64,000 nt of DNA from Oerskovia paurometabola (lineage in GTDB: Bacteria; Actinomycetota; Actinomycetes; Actinomycetales; Cellulomonadaceae): NCBI RefSeq assembly GCF_016907365.1, contig NZ_JAFBBV010000001.1, positions 1,488,001 to 1,552,000 on the forward strand. The letters run 5' to 3'. A program made the position numbers and the translations under genes. Positions 41,151 through 53,029 of the stretch are shown here, piece by piece. The notes beneath the pieces were generated by a model. That model did no database searches. It was given only the letters and a program-made list of their open reading frames with translations, and had not been told where the DNA came from. The first letter of the stretch is position 1, and each line of letters begins with the position of its first letter.

Positions 41151-42266
41151 ATGACCGACACGACACAGGCCCCCCTGGACCTCCGCCCGGCCGCGGACTG
41201 CACCTACGACGTCGTCGCCCTCGGCGAGGTCATGCTCCGCCTCGACCCGGGCGAGCGGCGCATCAAGACCACGCGCTCGTTCGACGCCTGGGAGGGCGGC
41301 GGCGAGTACAACGTCGCGCGCGGCCTGCGCCGCTGCTTCGGCCTGCGTGGCGCGATCGTCACGGCGCTCGCGGACAACGAGGTCGGCCGGCTGGTCGAGG
41401 ACCTCATGCTCACGGGCGGCCTCGACACGAGCTACGTCCAGTGGGTGCCCTACGACGGGATCGGCCGCACGGTCCGCAACGGCCTCAACTTCACCGAGCG
41501 CGGCTTCGGCGTGCGCGGCGCCGTGGGCGTGAGCGACCGCGGCAACACCGCGATCGCGCAGATGCGGCCCGGGGACGTGGACTGGGACGAGCTGTTCGGG
41601 CGCGGCGTGCGCTGGCTCCACACGGGCGGCATCTTCGCTGCGCTCTCCGAGTCGTCGGCGGACGTCGCCGAGGCCGCGATGAAGGCCGCGCGCAAGCACG
41701 GCACGATCGTGTCCTACGACCTCAACTACCGGCCGTCGCTGTGGCAGGGCATCGGCGGCCCGGCGCGTGCCCAGGAGGTCAACCGCCACCTCGCGCAGTA
41801 CGTCGACGTCATGATCGGCAACGAGGAGGACTTCACCGCGAGCCTCGGGTTCGAGATCGAGGGCGTCGACGAGAACCTGACCGACCTCGACACCGCAGCG
41901 TTCCGGGCCATGATCGAGACCGCGGCGGCCGCCTACCCGAACTTCCAGGTCATCGGCACGACGCTGCGCGCCGTGCACTCCGCGACCCGCAACGACTGGG
42001 GCGCCATCGCGTGGTCCCGCGTCCAGGGGTTCGCCGAGGCCACGCACCGCGCGGGCCTCGAGATCCTCGACCGCGTAGGCGGCGGCGACTCGTTCGCCTC
42101 GGGCCTCGCGTACGGGCTCATGGAGCTCGGCTCGATCCAGGAGGCCGTCGAGTACGGCGCCGCGCACGGTGCCATCGCGATGACCACGCCGGGCGACACG
42201 TCGACGGCGTCGCTCGCCGAGGTCCGCAAGCTCGCCTCGGGCGGGAGCGCGCGCGTCCAGCGCTGA
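41151..42266 (+). CDS. kdgK: 2-keto-3-deoxygluconate kinase (PfkB family)
   Basis: This 371-residue PfkB sugar kinase has GEVMLRLDPG near 25, WEGGGEYNVARGL near 48, YDLNYRPSLW near 187, and the catalytic loop DRVGGGDSFASGLAYGL near 307-323. In the last, the usual GAGD anion hole is GGGD. Its place after KDPG aldolase and next to an IclR regulator supports KDG phosphorylation in uronate or pectin breakdown. Another 2-keto sugar acid is possible. Confidence 0.88.
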   Translation: MTDTTQAPLDLRPAADCTYDVVALGEVMLRLDPGERRIKTTRSFDAWEGGGEYNVARGLRRCFGLRGAIVTALADNEVGRLVEDLMLTGGLDTSYVQWVPYDGIGRTVRNGLNFTERGFGVRGAVGVSDRGNTAIAQMRPGDVDWDELFGRGVRWLHTGGIFAALSESSADVAEAAMKAARKHGTIVSYDLNYRPSLWQGIGGPARAQEVNRHLAQYVDVMIGNEEDFTASLGFEIEGVDENLTDLDTAAFRAMIETAAAAYPNFQVIGTTLRAVHSATRNDWGAIAWSRVQGFAEATHRAGLEILDRVGGGDSFASGLAYGLMELGSIQEAVEYGAAHGAIAMTTPGDTSTASLAEVRKLASGGSARVQR

Positions 42267-42273
42267 GTCGCCC

Positions 42274-42334
42274 GCCGAGATGCGGCGAACGGGGGTCCAG
42301 AGACGTTCCGGACCCCCGTTCGCCGCGTCTCGGC
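42274..42334. terminator. Long hairpin terminating the eda-kdgK operon
   Basis: 25-bp arms (42274-42298 with 42310-42334), complementary throughout with one G-U pair, around an 11-base loop. It starts eight bases after the kdgK stop. There is no T-run. Confidence 0.75.
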
Positions 42335-42506
42335 ACGGCTTGCGACCGGCAGTCGTCCGCCCTGCGCCCGGTCCGCACCTCCTGGCGGCGCGCCGGGCGG
42401 CATCCCGCGCGCAGGCCACACGTCGCGGCTAGGGTGGACGAGGACGGACAGATCGGACACAGCCCGTCGGCAGCCCCCGCGGCCCGACGAGTGCGAGGAG
42501 GCACAC

Positions 42507-42875
42507 GTGGTGCAGCGTGGTGAGGTCCCGCTGGGCCGCCTCCCACGGCGCACCGTCGACGCGCCGGCCGACATCGCCCGGGCCGTCGAGCACGCACGCA
42601 TCCTGCGCGGAGCGGGCGATCCCACGGGCGCTGCCCGCGTCCTCGACCGAGCCTTCGACGCCGAGGGCGTGCGGACCCGGACCGTGTCCGAGCGCCTGCG
42701 CTTCCGGGCCCTCGTCCTGCGGGCTGACCTCGCGCTCCAGCTGCACGACGACGTCGCGGCCGCCCGGTTCCTCGCCGGCGCCGAGTCGCTGCCCCTGCTC
42801 GCGGACGCCCTCGCAGCGCTCGACGACGACCTGCACCTCGCCGAGGAGCTGCGCGAGCGCCTCGACGCCGACTGA
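42507..42875 (+). CDS. Small helical TPR-like protein, unknown
   Basis: A 122-residue acidic, Ala/Leu/Arg-rich protein. HARILRGAGDPTGAARVLDR and FRALVLRADLALQLHDDVAA look like two helical hairpins of tetratricopeptide type, but no family is certain. GTG 42507 has GAGGAGG five bases upstream. It precedes the kdp operon by 214 bases and may be independent of it. Confidence 0.6.
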   Translation: MVQRGEVPLGRLPRRTVDAPADIARAVEHARILRGAGDPTGAARVLDRAFDAEGVRTRTVSERLRFRALVLRADLALQLHDDVAAARFLAGAESLPLLADALAALDDDLHLAEELRERLDAD

Positions 42876-42894
42876 CCCGCCCCGCGCCCGCCGC

Positions 42895-42978
42895 CGTCAG
42901 GGTTGCGTCAACACCCGCCCGAGCCCCGTCAAGAACCCGTCAACGCCGACCTCCCGGCACCCGCCCAGGCCCTAGACC
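42895..42978 (+). promoter_or_regulatory. Kdp operon promoter with GTCAA direct repeats
   Basis: GTCAG at 42895 and GTCAA at 42907, 42928 and 42939 are spaced 12, 21 and 11 bases apart, the helical-turn spacing of OmpR/KdpE-type activators. A TAGACC -10 lies at 42973-42978 without a good -35, as expected for an activated promoter. Downstream, an 8-bp hairpin (42985-43003) stands in the 5' leader, and the first small gene starts at 43090. KdpE binding is inferred. Confidence 0.6.
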
Positions 42979-43089
42979 TGAGGTGTGCGCAGGAGCTGCG
43001 CACCGGCATCGCGCCTTCGCGTCGACCCCGGGCAACCGCCCGCCTCGACCGCAGCCGCCCGCCGCACGACGTTCGAAGGCAGAGCTCAG

Positions 43090-43188
43090 ATGGCCGACCT
43101 GGCCTACATCCTGCTGACCGTGGTGTTCTTCACCGCCGTCGGCCTCGTGGCACGCCGCCACGGCTCCTCCGGGGGGTCCTCGTCATGA
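43090..43188 (+). CDS. Small membrane protein upstream of kdpF
   Basis: A 32-residue peptide with one transmembrane helix ([20 protein letters not shown]) and a Gly/Ser tail. ATG 43090 begins the kdp unit, and its stop overlaps the kdpF start (ATGA). Small ORFs starting MADL are, as far as I recall, commonly seen at this place in actinobacterial kdp operons. It may be an additional KdpF-like stabiliser; that is inference. Confidence 0.65.
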   Translation: MADLAYILLTVVFFTAVGLVARRHGSSGGSSS

Positions 43189-43277
43189 CGGTCCTCGACT
43201 GGGTCGGGCTCGGCACCGTCGTGGTGCTCCTCGGCTACCTGTTCGTCGCCCTGCTCCGCAGCGACAAGGTCCGGTGA
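43185..43277 (+). CDS. kdpF: K+-transporting ATPase subunit KdpF
   Basis: A 30-residue single-helix protein ([20 protein letters not shown]) ending DKVR, the size and pattern of KdpF, which stabilises the KdpFABC complex. Its start and stop both overlap neighbouring genes by four bases. Confidence 0.9.
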   Translation: MTVLDWVGLGTVVVLLGYLFVALLRSDKVR

Positions 43278-45018
43278 GCGCGGCCGTGCTGACCCAGACC
43301 ACCGTGACGGCCCAGGCCGCCGTCCTGACCCAGACGGCCACGCAGTCGGCGACACAGACGCCCAGCGTGTGGATCGCCGTCGGGCAGGTCGCCCTGCTGC
43401 TCCTCGCGCTCGCCGCGGTCCACGCCCCGCTCGGCGCCTACATGGCGCGCGTCTTCACCTCGCCCCGGCACCTGCGGGTCGAACGGGCCGGGTACCGGAT
43501 CATGCGCGTCGACCCCGACGCCGAGCAGAGGTGGAGCACCTACCTGCTCTCGCTCCTCGGCTTCTCGATGGCCTCGCTCGTGGTCCTGTACGGGCTCGCG
43601 CGCCTCCAGGCGCACCTGCCGATGAACCTCGGGTTCTCGGCGTTCGACCCGGCCGGAGCCTGGAACACCGCGGTCTCGTTCGTGGCCAACACGAACTGGC
43701 AGTGGTACTCGGGCGAGGCCGCCGCAGGACACCTGCTCCAGATGGCCGGGCTCGCCGTGCAGAACTTCGTGTCCGCAGCCGTCGGGATCTCGGTCGCGGT
43801 CGCCCTGATCCGCGGCTTCATGCGCTCCGGCACCGACGGGCGCGTCGGCAACTTCTGGTCCGACCTGACCCGCACGTGCGTGCGCATCCTGCTGCCCATG
43901 GCGTTCGTCGGCGCGCTCGTGCTGCTCGCCACCGGTGTCATCCAGAACTTCGACGCGCACACCGCGATCGACACGGTCGCGGGCGGCACGCAGCACGTGC
44001 TCGGCGGCCCCGTCGCGTCGCAGGAGGTCATCAAGGAGCTCGGCACCAACGGCGGCGGGTTCTTCAACGCCAACTCGGCGCACCCCCTCGAGAACCCCAG
44101 CCCCTTCTCCAACCTCTTCGAGATCTTCCTCATCCTCGTCATCCCCTTCACGCTGCCCCGCACGTTCGGCCTCATGGTCGGCGACAAGCGCCAGGGCTGG
44201 GCGATCCTCGGGGCCATGGGCGCGCTGTGGTTCGTCGCCGTCGCACTCATCACGTGGGCCGAGATGGCCGGGCCCGGAGCCGCGCCCCTCGCCGCGGGCG
44301 GGGCGATGGAGGGCAAGGAGACCCGTTTCGGCCTCGCCGCGAGCGCCCTGTTCGCCGCGTCCACCACGGGCACCTCGACCGGCGCGGTCAACGCGATGCA
44401 CGACTCCCTGACCGCCCCGGGCGGCGGCGTCACGATGTTCACCATGATGCTCGGCGAGATCGCGCCGGGCGGCGTGGGCTCGGGCCTGTACGGGATGCTC
44501 ATGCTCGCGATCGTCGCGGTCTTCGTCTCGGGGCTCATGGTCGGGCGCACGCCCGAGTACCTCGGCAAGAAGATCGGCCGCCAGGAGATCACGCTCGTCG
44601 CGCTCTACATCCTCACCGTCCCGTTCCTCGTGCTCGTCGGCACGGCCCTCGCGATCGCGCTGCCCGCCGGACAGGCAGGCATCCAGGAGGCGGGCCCGCA
44701 CGGGCTCTCCGAGGTCCTGTACGCGTTCACGTCGGCGGCCAACAACAACGGTTCGGCGTTCGGCGGCCTCACGTCCGGCACGCCCTTCTACAACACGGCC
44801 CTCGGCATCGCGATGCTCGCCGGCCGCTTCATCCCCATGGCCCTCGTCCTGGCCCTCGCCGGACGCTTCGCCTCCCAGAAGACGGTCCCCGCCACCGCGG
44901 GCACCCTCCCGACGCACCAGCCGCTCTTCGTGGGCGTCCTGGGGACCGTCGCCCTGGTCGTCGTCGGGCTCACCTTCGTCCCCGTGCTGTCGCTCGGTCC
45001 CATCGTGGAGTCGCTCTC

Positions 45019-45022
<4 letters not shown>
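43274..45022 (+). CDS. kdpA: K+-transporting ATPase subunit KdpA
   Basis: This 582-residue potassium-channel-like subunit has four selectivity-filter-like loops that are visible as [35 protein letters not shown] and NNNGSAFGG. An additional ~35-residue Thr/Gln/Ala-rich N-terminus precedes the first helix. GTG 43274 overlaps kdpF (GTGA). Confidence 0.96.
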
Positions 45023-47397
<2,375 letters not shown>

Positions 47398-47398
47398 C

Positions 47399-48121
47399 AT
47401 GCCTGGAACTCTCTCGACCCCTGCGGGCGTCCCCGGACGCCCCGCCCCCCTCGCACGCCCCTCGGCCTCGGCCGGTGCCGCCTCGCTGTTCCGGCAGACG
47501 CTCGCGGGCCTGCGCGTCCTGATCGTCCTCACGCTGCTCCTCGGCGTGGCGTACCCGCTCGCGGTGTGGGGCGTCGGGCAGCTCGCCCTGCCGTGGCAGG
47601 CGAACGGCTCGCTCGTGCGCAGCGACGGCACGCACGCCACGTCGATCACCGACACCGGTGCGGAGGGGGCCCCCGTCGTCGGGTCCGCGCTGATCGGGCA
47701 GGACTTCGCGGCGGCCGACGACGCCGAGCGCTGGTTCCACGGGCGACCCTCGGCCGCGGGCGACGGGTACGACACGCTCGCCTCGGCGGGCACCAACCTC
47801 GGGCCGCTCAACCCGGAGCTCGTCGCCTCGATCGACGAGCGCCGCGCGGCGCTCGCGGACCTCAACGGCGTGGACCCCGCGTCGCTGCCGGCCGACGCGC
47901 TCACGGCCTCGGCGTCGGGCCTCGACCCGCAGATCAGCCCCGCGTACGCGGCGCTGCAGGTCGAGCGCGTGGCCGAGGCGAGGGGCGTCGACGAGGCCGT
48001 GGTCGCGGACCTCGTGGCACAGCACACCGCGGGCCGGGACCTCGGGGTCCTGGGCGAACCGCGTGTCAACGTGCTCGAGCTCAACCTCGCGCTCGAGAAC
48101 TCGGAGAAGATGAACCCATGA
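47399..48121 (+). CDS. kdpC: K+-transporting ATPase subunit KdpC
   Basis: A 240-residue chaperone-like subunit with one transmembrane helix (VLIVLTLLLGVAYPLAVWGV). The family motifs GSALIGQDF, WFHGRPSA, TLASAGTNLGPLNPEL and SGLDPQISPAYA are present, with LGEPRVNVLELNLAL at the end. A ~30-residue disordered N-terminus makes it longer than the usual ~190-200. ATG 47399 follows the kdpB stop by one base. Confidence 0.95.
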   Translation: MPGTLSTPAGVPGRPAPLARPSASAGAASLFRQTLAGLRVLIVLTLLLGVAYPLAVWGVGQLALPWQANGSLVRSDGTHATSITDTGAEGAPVVGSALIGQDFAAADDAERWFHGRPSAAGDGYDTLASAGTNLGPLNPELVASIDERRAALADLNGVDPASLPADALTASASGLDPQISPAYAALQVERVAEARGVDEAVVADLVAQHTAGRDLGVLGEPRVNVLELNLALENSEKMNP

Positions 48122-48177
48122 CGACGAGCGCGAGGCCCTCCGCCGTGGACCGGACGGCGCGGGTGCCCCGTGCCTGA
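48118..48177 (+). CDS. 19-codon mini-ORF bridging kdpC and kdpD
   Basis: ATG 48118 overlaps the kdpC stop (ATGA), and its own stop (48175-48177) lies within the first codons of kdpD, which starts at 48170. The encoded 19 residues (MTTSARPSAVDRTARVPRA) match nothing I know. The double overlap fits the pattern of coupled junctions in this operon, so it may pass ribosomes from kdpC to kdpD. It may also be chance. Confidence 0.35.
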   Translation: MTTSARPSAVDRTARVPRA

Positions 48178-50914
48178 GACGCGCGGCGGTCAGGAGGCCG
48201 CAGGGTCCGGGAGCCCCCAGGAGGGGCGCCCGGACCCGGGCGCGTCCCCGGCAGAGAGCATCCAGCGGCCCGACGGCGCCGCTCGCCGCCCCGGGCTGCT
48301 CACCGTGTACCTCGGGGCGGCCCCGGGCGTGGGCAAGACGTACGCGATGCTCGGCGAGGCGCAGCGGCGGCGAGCACGCGGCACGGACGTGGTCGTGGGG
48401 CTCGTCGAGACCCACGGGCGGTCGGCGACGATCACGCAGATCGGGGACCTCGAGGTGGTGCCGCGTCGCGTCGTGAGCCACCGCGACGTCGAGCTGACCG
48501 AGCTCGACGTGGACGCCGTGATCGCCCGCGCGCCCCAGGTGGCGCTGGTCGACGAGCTCGCGCACACCAACGCGCCCGGCTCGCGGCACCGCAAGCGCTG
48601 GCAGGACGTGCAGGACCTCCTGGCCGCGGGCATCGACGTGGTGACCACGGTCAACGTGCAGCACCTCGAGTCGCTCACGGGAGACGTCGAGGCCATCACG
48701 GGCGTGCGCCAGCGCGAGACCGTGCCCGACCAGGTCGTGCGCGACGCCGACCAGATCCAGCTCGTCGACCTCTCGCCCCAGGCGCTGCGCCGCCGTCTCG
48801 CGCACGGCAACGTGTACCGCGCCGAGCAGATCGACGCCTCCCTCTCGTCGTACTTCCGCACGGGCAACCTCACGGCCCTGCGCGAGCTCGCGCTCCTGTG
48901 GCTCGCCGACCGCGTCGACGACGCCCTGACCCGTTACCGGGCCGACCACGCGATCGTCGGTACGTGGCCCGCGCGCGAGCGCATCGTGGTCGCCGTGACG
49001 GGCGGTCCTGAGGGCGAGACGTTGCTGCGGCGAGGGGCCCGCATCGCCCAGCGTGCCGCGGGCTCCGAGCTCGTCGCGGTGCACGTGCTCGCGACCGACG
49101 GGCTGCCCAGCGCCCCGCCGGCGGCCATCGCGGCGTCGCGTGAGCTCGTCGAGTCGCTCGGCGGGACGTTCCACACGGTCGTGGGGGAGGACGTCGCGTC
49201 GGCCGTCGTCGACTTCGCGCAAGGCGTCAACGCGACCATGATCGTCGTGGGCGTCTCTCGGCACTCGCGCTGGCGCGAGGCGCTGCTGGGCTCGTCCAGC
49301 ACGGAGATCGCGCGCCTCGCCGGGACGATCGACGTCCACCTCGTGACGCACGAGAAGGCCCGCACGGGCAGGCTCCTGCGGGGGCGCTGGTCGGCGCTGT
49401 CCCGGCGGCGCAGGGCCGCCGGGTGGGCCCTGGCCTTCGTCGTCCCCGCCGCCCTCACCGGGGTCTTCTGGCTGCTGCGCGACGACGTGTCGCTCTCGAC
49501 CGAGCTCATGCTGTTCCTCGCCGGGTCGGTGGGCGTGGCGCTCGTGGGCGGGCTCTGGCCCGCCGTCGCCGCGGCCGTCGTGTCGTTCCTGTGCCTCAAC
49601 TGGTTCTTCACACCCCCGACGGGGTTCCTCACGGTCCAGGACCCGGAGAACCTCCTGGCGCTCCTGGTGTTCGTGCTCGTCGCGGCCGCCGTCGCCTCGG
49701 TCGTGGACCTCGCGGCCCGGCGGACCGTGCAGGCGTACCGGGCGAGGGCCGAGGCCTCGACCCTCGCCGCGCTCTCGCGGTCCGTCCTCTCGGGCGAGGA
49801 CACCGCGCAGGCGATCGTCACGCGGCTCGCCGAGACGTTCGGCCTGTCACGGGTCGAGCTCGAGTCGCGTGCGGGGGAGCGCAGCCCCTGGCGGACGGTC
49901 GCGACCACGGGCCGCGCCGCGGGCGACGCGCCGGCCGCCGACGGTGACGGGCGCACCGGGGCGCGCTCCGCCGTCGGGCACCTGGACGACGCCGAGCGGA
50001 CAGAGCTGCGCGTCGACGACTCGCACCGGCTGTCACTGTGGGGGCGGGCGCTGCCCGCGAGCGACCGGCAGGTCCTCGAGGCCTTCGCTGCCCAGGCAGG
50101 GCTCGTCCTGGAGTACCGGCGGCTGCGTGAGCAGGCCGCCCAGGCCGCCGTCCTCGAGGAGGCCGACGCGACCCGCACCGCGCTGCTCGCGGCCGTCTCG
50201 CACGACCTTCGTACCCCGCTCGCCTCGATCCGCACGGCGGTCGACGGGCTGGCCTCCCCGGACGTCGACCTCGACGCCGAGGACACCGAGACCCTGACCC
50301 GGACCATCCAGGACTCGACGGGGCGGCTCGAGAAGCTCATCGACAACCTGCTGGACCTCTCCCGGCTCCAGACGGGCAGCGTGCGGCCTGTCCTGCGCGC
50401 GGCGTCGGTCGACGAGGTCGTGCCTCTCGCGGTCGAGCCCTACGGGCCGGGCGCCGTCCGTCTCGACGTGCCCGACGACCTGCCCCTCGTGCGCACCGAC
50501 CCCGGGCTGCTCGAGCGTGCGGTCGCGAACCTCACGTCGAACGCCGTGCGGCACAGCCCACCCGGCGAGCCCGTACGGATCACGGCGTCGGCCGGCCCGC
50601 GCGAGATCGAGCTGCGCATCGTCGACACGGGTCGTGGCCTGTCCGACGAGTCCAAGGTCCGCATGTTCGAGCCCTTCCAGCGTCTCGGCGACACGACCGG
50701 CGAGGGGCTGGGACTGGGCCTGGCCGTCGCGGACGGGCTCGCGCGGGCCGTGGGCGCGACCATCACGCCCGAGGACACGCCGGGCGGCGGACTGACCATG
50801 GTGGTCACCGTGCCGCGCGACGCACGGGAGGATGACGCCGTGAGCACTGACAGCGGTGGCCCGGCAGGCACGGCGGGCATGACGGACGACGAGAAGGGCG
50901 AGGTGCGCGGATGA
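48170..50914 (+). CDS. kdpD: Sensor histidine kinase KdpD
   Basis: A 914-residue sensor. It has a KdpD N-terminal domain with Walker A GAAPGVGKT (near 49-57) and DELAHTNAPGSRHRKRW, then a Usp-like domain (~260-390), four transmembrane helices (~415-515), a GAF-like segment, and a kinase core with the phosphoacceptor His in VSHDLRTPLASI (near 676). N-box NLTSNAVRHSPPG and GLGLGLAVADGLA follow. It senses K+ limitation or turgor and phosphorylates KdpE. GTG 48170; the 3' end overlaps kdpE (ATGA). Confidence 0.95.
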   Translation: MPETRGGQEAAGSGSPQEGRPDPGASPAESIQRPDGAARRPGLLTVYLGAAPGVGKTYAMLGEAQRRRARGTDVVVGLVETHGRSATITQIGDLEVVPRRVVSHRDVELTELDVDAVIARAPQVALVDELAHTNAPGSRHRKRWQDVQDLLAAGIDVVTTVNVQHLESLTGDVEAITGVRQRETVPDQVVRDADQIQLVDLSPQALRRRLAHGNVYRAEQIDASLSSYFRTGNLTALRELALLWLADRVDDALTRYRADHAIVGTWPARERIVVAVTGGPEGETLLRRGARIAQRAAGSELVAVHVLATDGLPSAPPAAIAASRELVESLGGTFHTVVGEDVASAVVDFAQGVNATMIVVGVSRHSRWREALLGSSSTEIARLAGTIDVHLVTHEKARTGRLLRGRWSALSRRRRAAGWALAFVVPAALTGVFWLLRDDVSLSTELMLFLAGSVGVALVGGLWPAVAAAVVSFLCLNWFFTPPTGFLTVQDPENLLALLVFVLVAAAVASVVDLAARRTVQAYRARAEASTLAALSRSVLSGEDTAQAIVTRLAETFGLSRVELESRAGERSPWRTVATTGRAAGDAPAADGDGRTGARSAVGHLDDAERTELRVDDSHRLSLWGRALPASDRQVLEAFAAQAGLVLEYRRLREQAAQAAVLEEADATRTALLAAVSHDLRTPLASIRTAVDGLASPDVDLDAEDTETLTRTIQDSTGRLEKLIDNLLDLSRLQTGSVRPVLRAASVDEVVPLAVEPYGPGAVRLDVPDDLPLVRTDPGLLERAVANLTSNAVRHSPPGEPVRITASAGPREIELRIVDTGRGLSDESKVRMFEPFQRLGDTTGEGLGLGLAVADGLARAVGATITPEDTPGGGLTMVVTVPRDAREDDAVSTDSGGPAGTAGMTDDEKGEVRG

Positions 50915-51600
50915 GCGTCGACGGCAACAGGGTGCTGGTCGTCGACGACGACGCCGGGCTCGTGCGCGCCCTCGCCATCAACCTGCGCGCGCACGGGTGG
51001 GACGTGACCGTGGCCACGACCGGTGCCGAGGCGCTCGACGCGGCAGCGAGCGCCCGCCCCGACGTGATCCTGCTCGACCTGGGCCTGCCGGACCTCTCGG
51101 GCCTCGAGGTCATCGAGGGGGTCCGCGGCTGGAGCGCCGTGCCCATCGTGGTGCTCTCGGCCCGCCAGCTCGGCGACGACAAGGTCGACGCGCTCGACGC
51201 GGGCGCGGACGACTACGTGACGAAGCCGTTCGCGATGAACGAGCTGCTCGCGCGGCTGCGGGCCGCGGTGCGCCGCGCCCAGCCGGCCGAGGCGTCCGAG
51301 CCCGTCGTGGAGGCGGGCGACCTGCGGATCGACCTGGCCCGGCGCCGCGTGCTGCGCGGCGGGCAGGAGGTGCGCCTCAGCCCGACCGAGTGGTCGCTGC
51401 TCGAGGTCCTGGTGCGCCACCGGGGCCGCATGGTCGGGCGGCTCCAGCTCCTGCACGACGTGTGGGGGCCCGCGTACTCGGCCGAGACCAACTACCTGCG
51501 CGTGTACACCGCGCAGCTGCGGCGAAAGCTCGAGGACGACCCCGCGAACCCGCGGCACATCATCACCCAGCCGGGCATGGGCTACCTCTTCGAGGTCTGA
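50911..51600 (+). CDS. kdpE: KDP operon response regulator KdpE
   Basis: A 229-residue OmpR-family regulator. The receiver domain has phosphoacceptor Asp56 (ILLDLGLPD) and Lys105 (TKPF); the C-terminal winged helix contains LSPTEWSLLEVLVRH and TNYLRVYTAQLRRKLE. It probably activates the operon through the GTCAA repeats upstream of 43090. ATG 50911 overlaps the kdpD stop. Confidence 0.96.
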   Translation: MSVDGNRVLVVDDDAGLVRALAINLRAHGWDVTVATTGAEALDAAASARPDVILLDLGLPDLSGLEVIEGVRGWSAVPIVVLSARQLGDDKVDALDAGADDYVTKPFAMNELLARLRAAVRRAQPAEASEPVVEAGDLRIDLARRRVLRGGQEVRLSPTEWSLLEVLVRHRGRMVGRLQLLHDVWGPAYSAETNYLRVYTAQLRRKLEDDPANPRHIITQPGMGYLFEV

Positions 51601-51711
51601 CCCGCCCGTCGTACCCTGTGGCACGGCCCCGCCGCGCGGCCTGTCCGGGCGCGCGGGAACCACCGCCGCGCGCCGACCGTTGAGCGTTCGACCCGACGAA
51701 GGAGACCCGTC

Positions 51712-52152
51712 ATGCTGTGCCCTCTCGACCAGACCGTGCTCGTGATGTCCGACCGCAAGGGCGTGGAGATCGACTACTGCCCCACGTGCCGCGGCGTGTG
51801 GCTCGACCGGGGTGAGCTCGACAAGATCATCGACCGCAGCCTCGAGGCCGAGATCGCCGCCGAGGCCGGTGGCCCCGCCGCGGCCGCCGCGCCGCACGGT
51901 GCGCCCCGCGCCGCGACACCGCCGCCCGTGCAGTACCCGCCGACGCAGCAGCTCCCGGTCCCGCCGCAGCCGGCGCCCTACGGGTACGCCGACGACCGTC
52001 GCCGCGACGACTACCGGGGTGACGACCGTCGCCGTGACGAGTACCGCGGGGACGACCGCTACCGCGGCTCCGACCAGTACCGCAGCGACGACCCGCGCTA
52101 CCGCAAGCGCAAGAAGAAGGAGTCCTGGCTCGAGGACCTGTTCGACTTCTGA
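51712..52152 (+). CDS. zf-TFIIB-domain protein with Arg/Asp-rich repeats
   Basis: A 146-residue protein. A zf-TFIIB-like zinc ribbon (Cys3, Cys23, Cys26; IDYCPTCRGVWLDRGELDKI) is followed by a Pro/Ala/Gln linker and a charged tail of near-repeats (DDYRGDDRRRDEYRGDDRYR) ending in KRKKKESWLEDLFDF. The tail looks disordered, possibly for nucleic-acid or protein binding. AAGGAGA precedes ATG 51712. Function unknown. Confidence 0.8.
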   Translation: MLCPLDQTVLVMSDRKGVEIDYCPTCRGVWLDRGELDKIIDRSLEAEIAAEAGGPAAAAAPHGAPRAATPPPVQYPPTQQLPVPPQPAPYGYADDRRRDDYRGDDRRRDEYRGDDRYRGSDQYRSDDPRYRKRKKKESWLEDLFDF

Positions 52153-52159
52153 GCCGCCG

Positions 52160-52190
52160 CGGCGCCGGCCCCCAGGCGGGGTCGGCGCCG
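52160..52190 (+). terminator. Hairpin after zf-TFIIB gene
   Basis: 13-bp arms (52160-52172 with 52178-52190) with one G-U pair and a 5-base loop, eight bases past the stop, followed by TCGTCGT. Confidence 0.7.
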
Positions 52191-52258
52191 TCGTCGTACC
52201 TCCGGGCCGCGGGCGCACGCCAGGCCTGCCCCTCACCTCGCTCCTGATCGGAAGACCC

Positions 52259-53029
52259 ATGCCCGTCCTGGACTCGTTCTCGCTCGCCGGCCGCACGGCC
52301 CTGATCACGGGCGGGAGCCGGGGCATCGGCCGCGGCCTCGCCCAGGCCCTGGGCGAGGCGGGCGCGCGCGTCGCGCTGACCGCGACCACGCTCGAGGCCG
52401 CGGGGTCCGCGGCCGACGAGCTGCGCGCGCTGGGCCTCGACGCGCACGGCTACGAGCTCGACGTGACGGACCGCGAGCAGGTGGACGACGTCGTCGCGCA
52501 GGTCGGGCGCGAGGGCGGCGGGGTGGACGTGCTCGTCAACAACGCGGGGATCTCGATCGGGGGCGCGGCCCTGGAGATCGAGGACGACGTGTGGCACCGC
52601 ACGCTCGCGACGAACCTCGACGGCGTCTGGTACTGCTCGCGGGCCGTGGCCCGGCAGATGGTCGCGGACGGGCGGGGCGGGGCGATCGTCAACGTCGGTT
52701 CGATGTCCGCGCAGATCGTGAACCGCCCCCGCTGGCAGCCCGCGTACCTGGCGTCGAAGGCTGCGGTGCACCAGCTCACCAAGGGGCTGGCGGCAGAGTG
52801 GGCGCCGCACGGGATCCGGGTCAACGCGATCGCGCCCGGGTACATCCTCACCGAGGCGTCGCCGGTCGACCAGCCGGAGTACTACGACGACTGCGTGGCG
52901 CCCGCGGCGATGAAGCGGTGGGGGACGCCGGCCGAGCTGGGGCCGGTCGTGGTCATGCTCGCGAGCGAGGCGTCGAGCTTCATGACGGGGGCCGTCGTGA
53001 CGGTCGACGGCGGGTACACGCTGTTCTGA
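52259..53029 (+). CDS. Short-chain dehydrogenase/reductase
   Basis: A 256-residue classical SDR with cofactor loop TGGSRGIGRGLA (near 18-29), NNAGIS (near 92), catalytic Ser in NVGSMSAQ (near 145) and Y-x3-K in YLASKAAV (near 163-167). It ends SSFMTGAVVTVDGGYTLF, typical of FabG/gluconate 5-dehydrogenase-like enzymes. ATG 52259 has GGAAG upstream. The substrate may be a polyol or sugar acid, which is a guess. Confidence 0.9.
   Translation: MPVLDSFSLAGRTALITGGSRGIGRGLAQALGEAGARVALTATTLEAAGSAADELRALGLDAHGYELDVTDREQVDDVVAQVGREGGGVDVLVNNAGISIGGAALEIEDDVWHRTLATNLDGVWYCSRAVARQMVADGRGGAIVNVGSMSAQIVNRPRWQPAYLASKAAVHQLTKGLAAEWAPHGIRVNAIAPGYILTEASPVDQPEYYDDCVAPAAMKRWGTPAELGPVVVMLASEASSFMTGAVVTVDGGYTLF

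Noticed and set aside
42876..43089. A cyclic di-AMP (ydaO-type) riboswitch before kdp
   Set aside because: The expected conserved core was not seen; only a small 8-bp hairpin and the GTCAA repeats are present.
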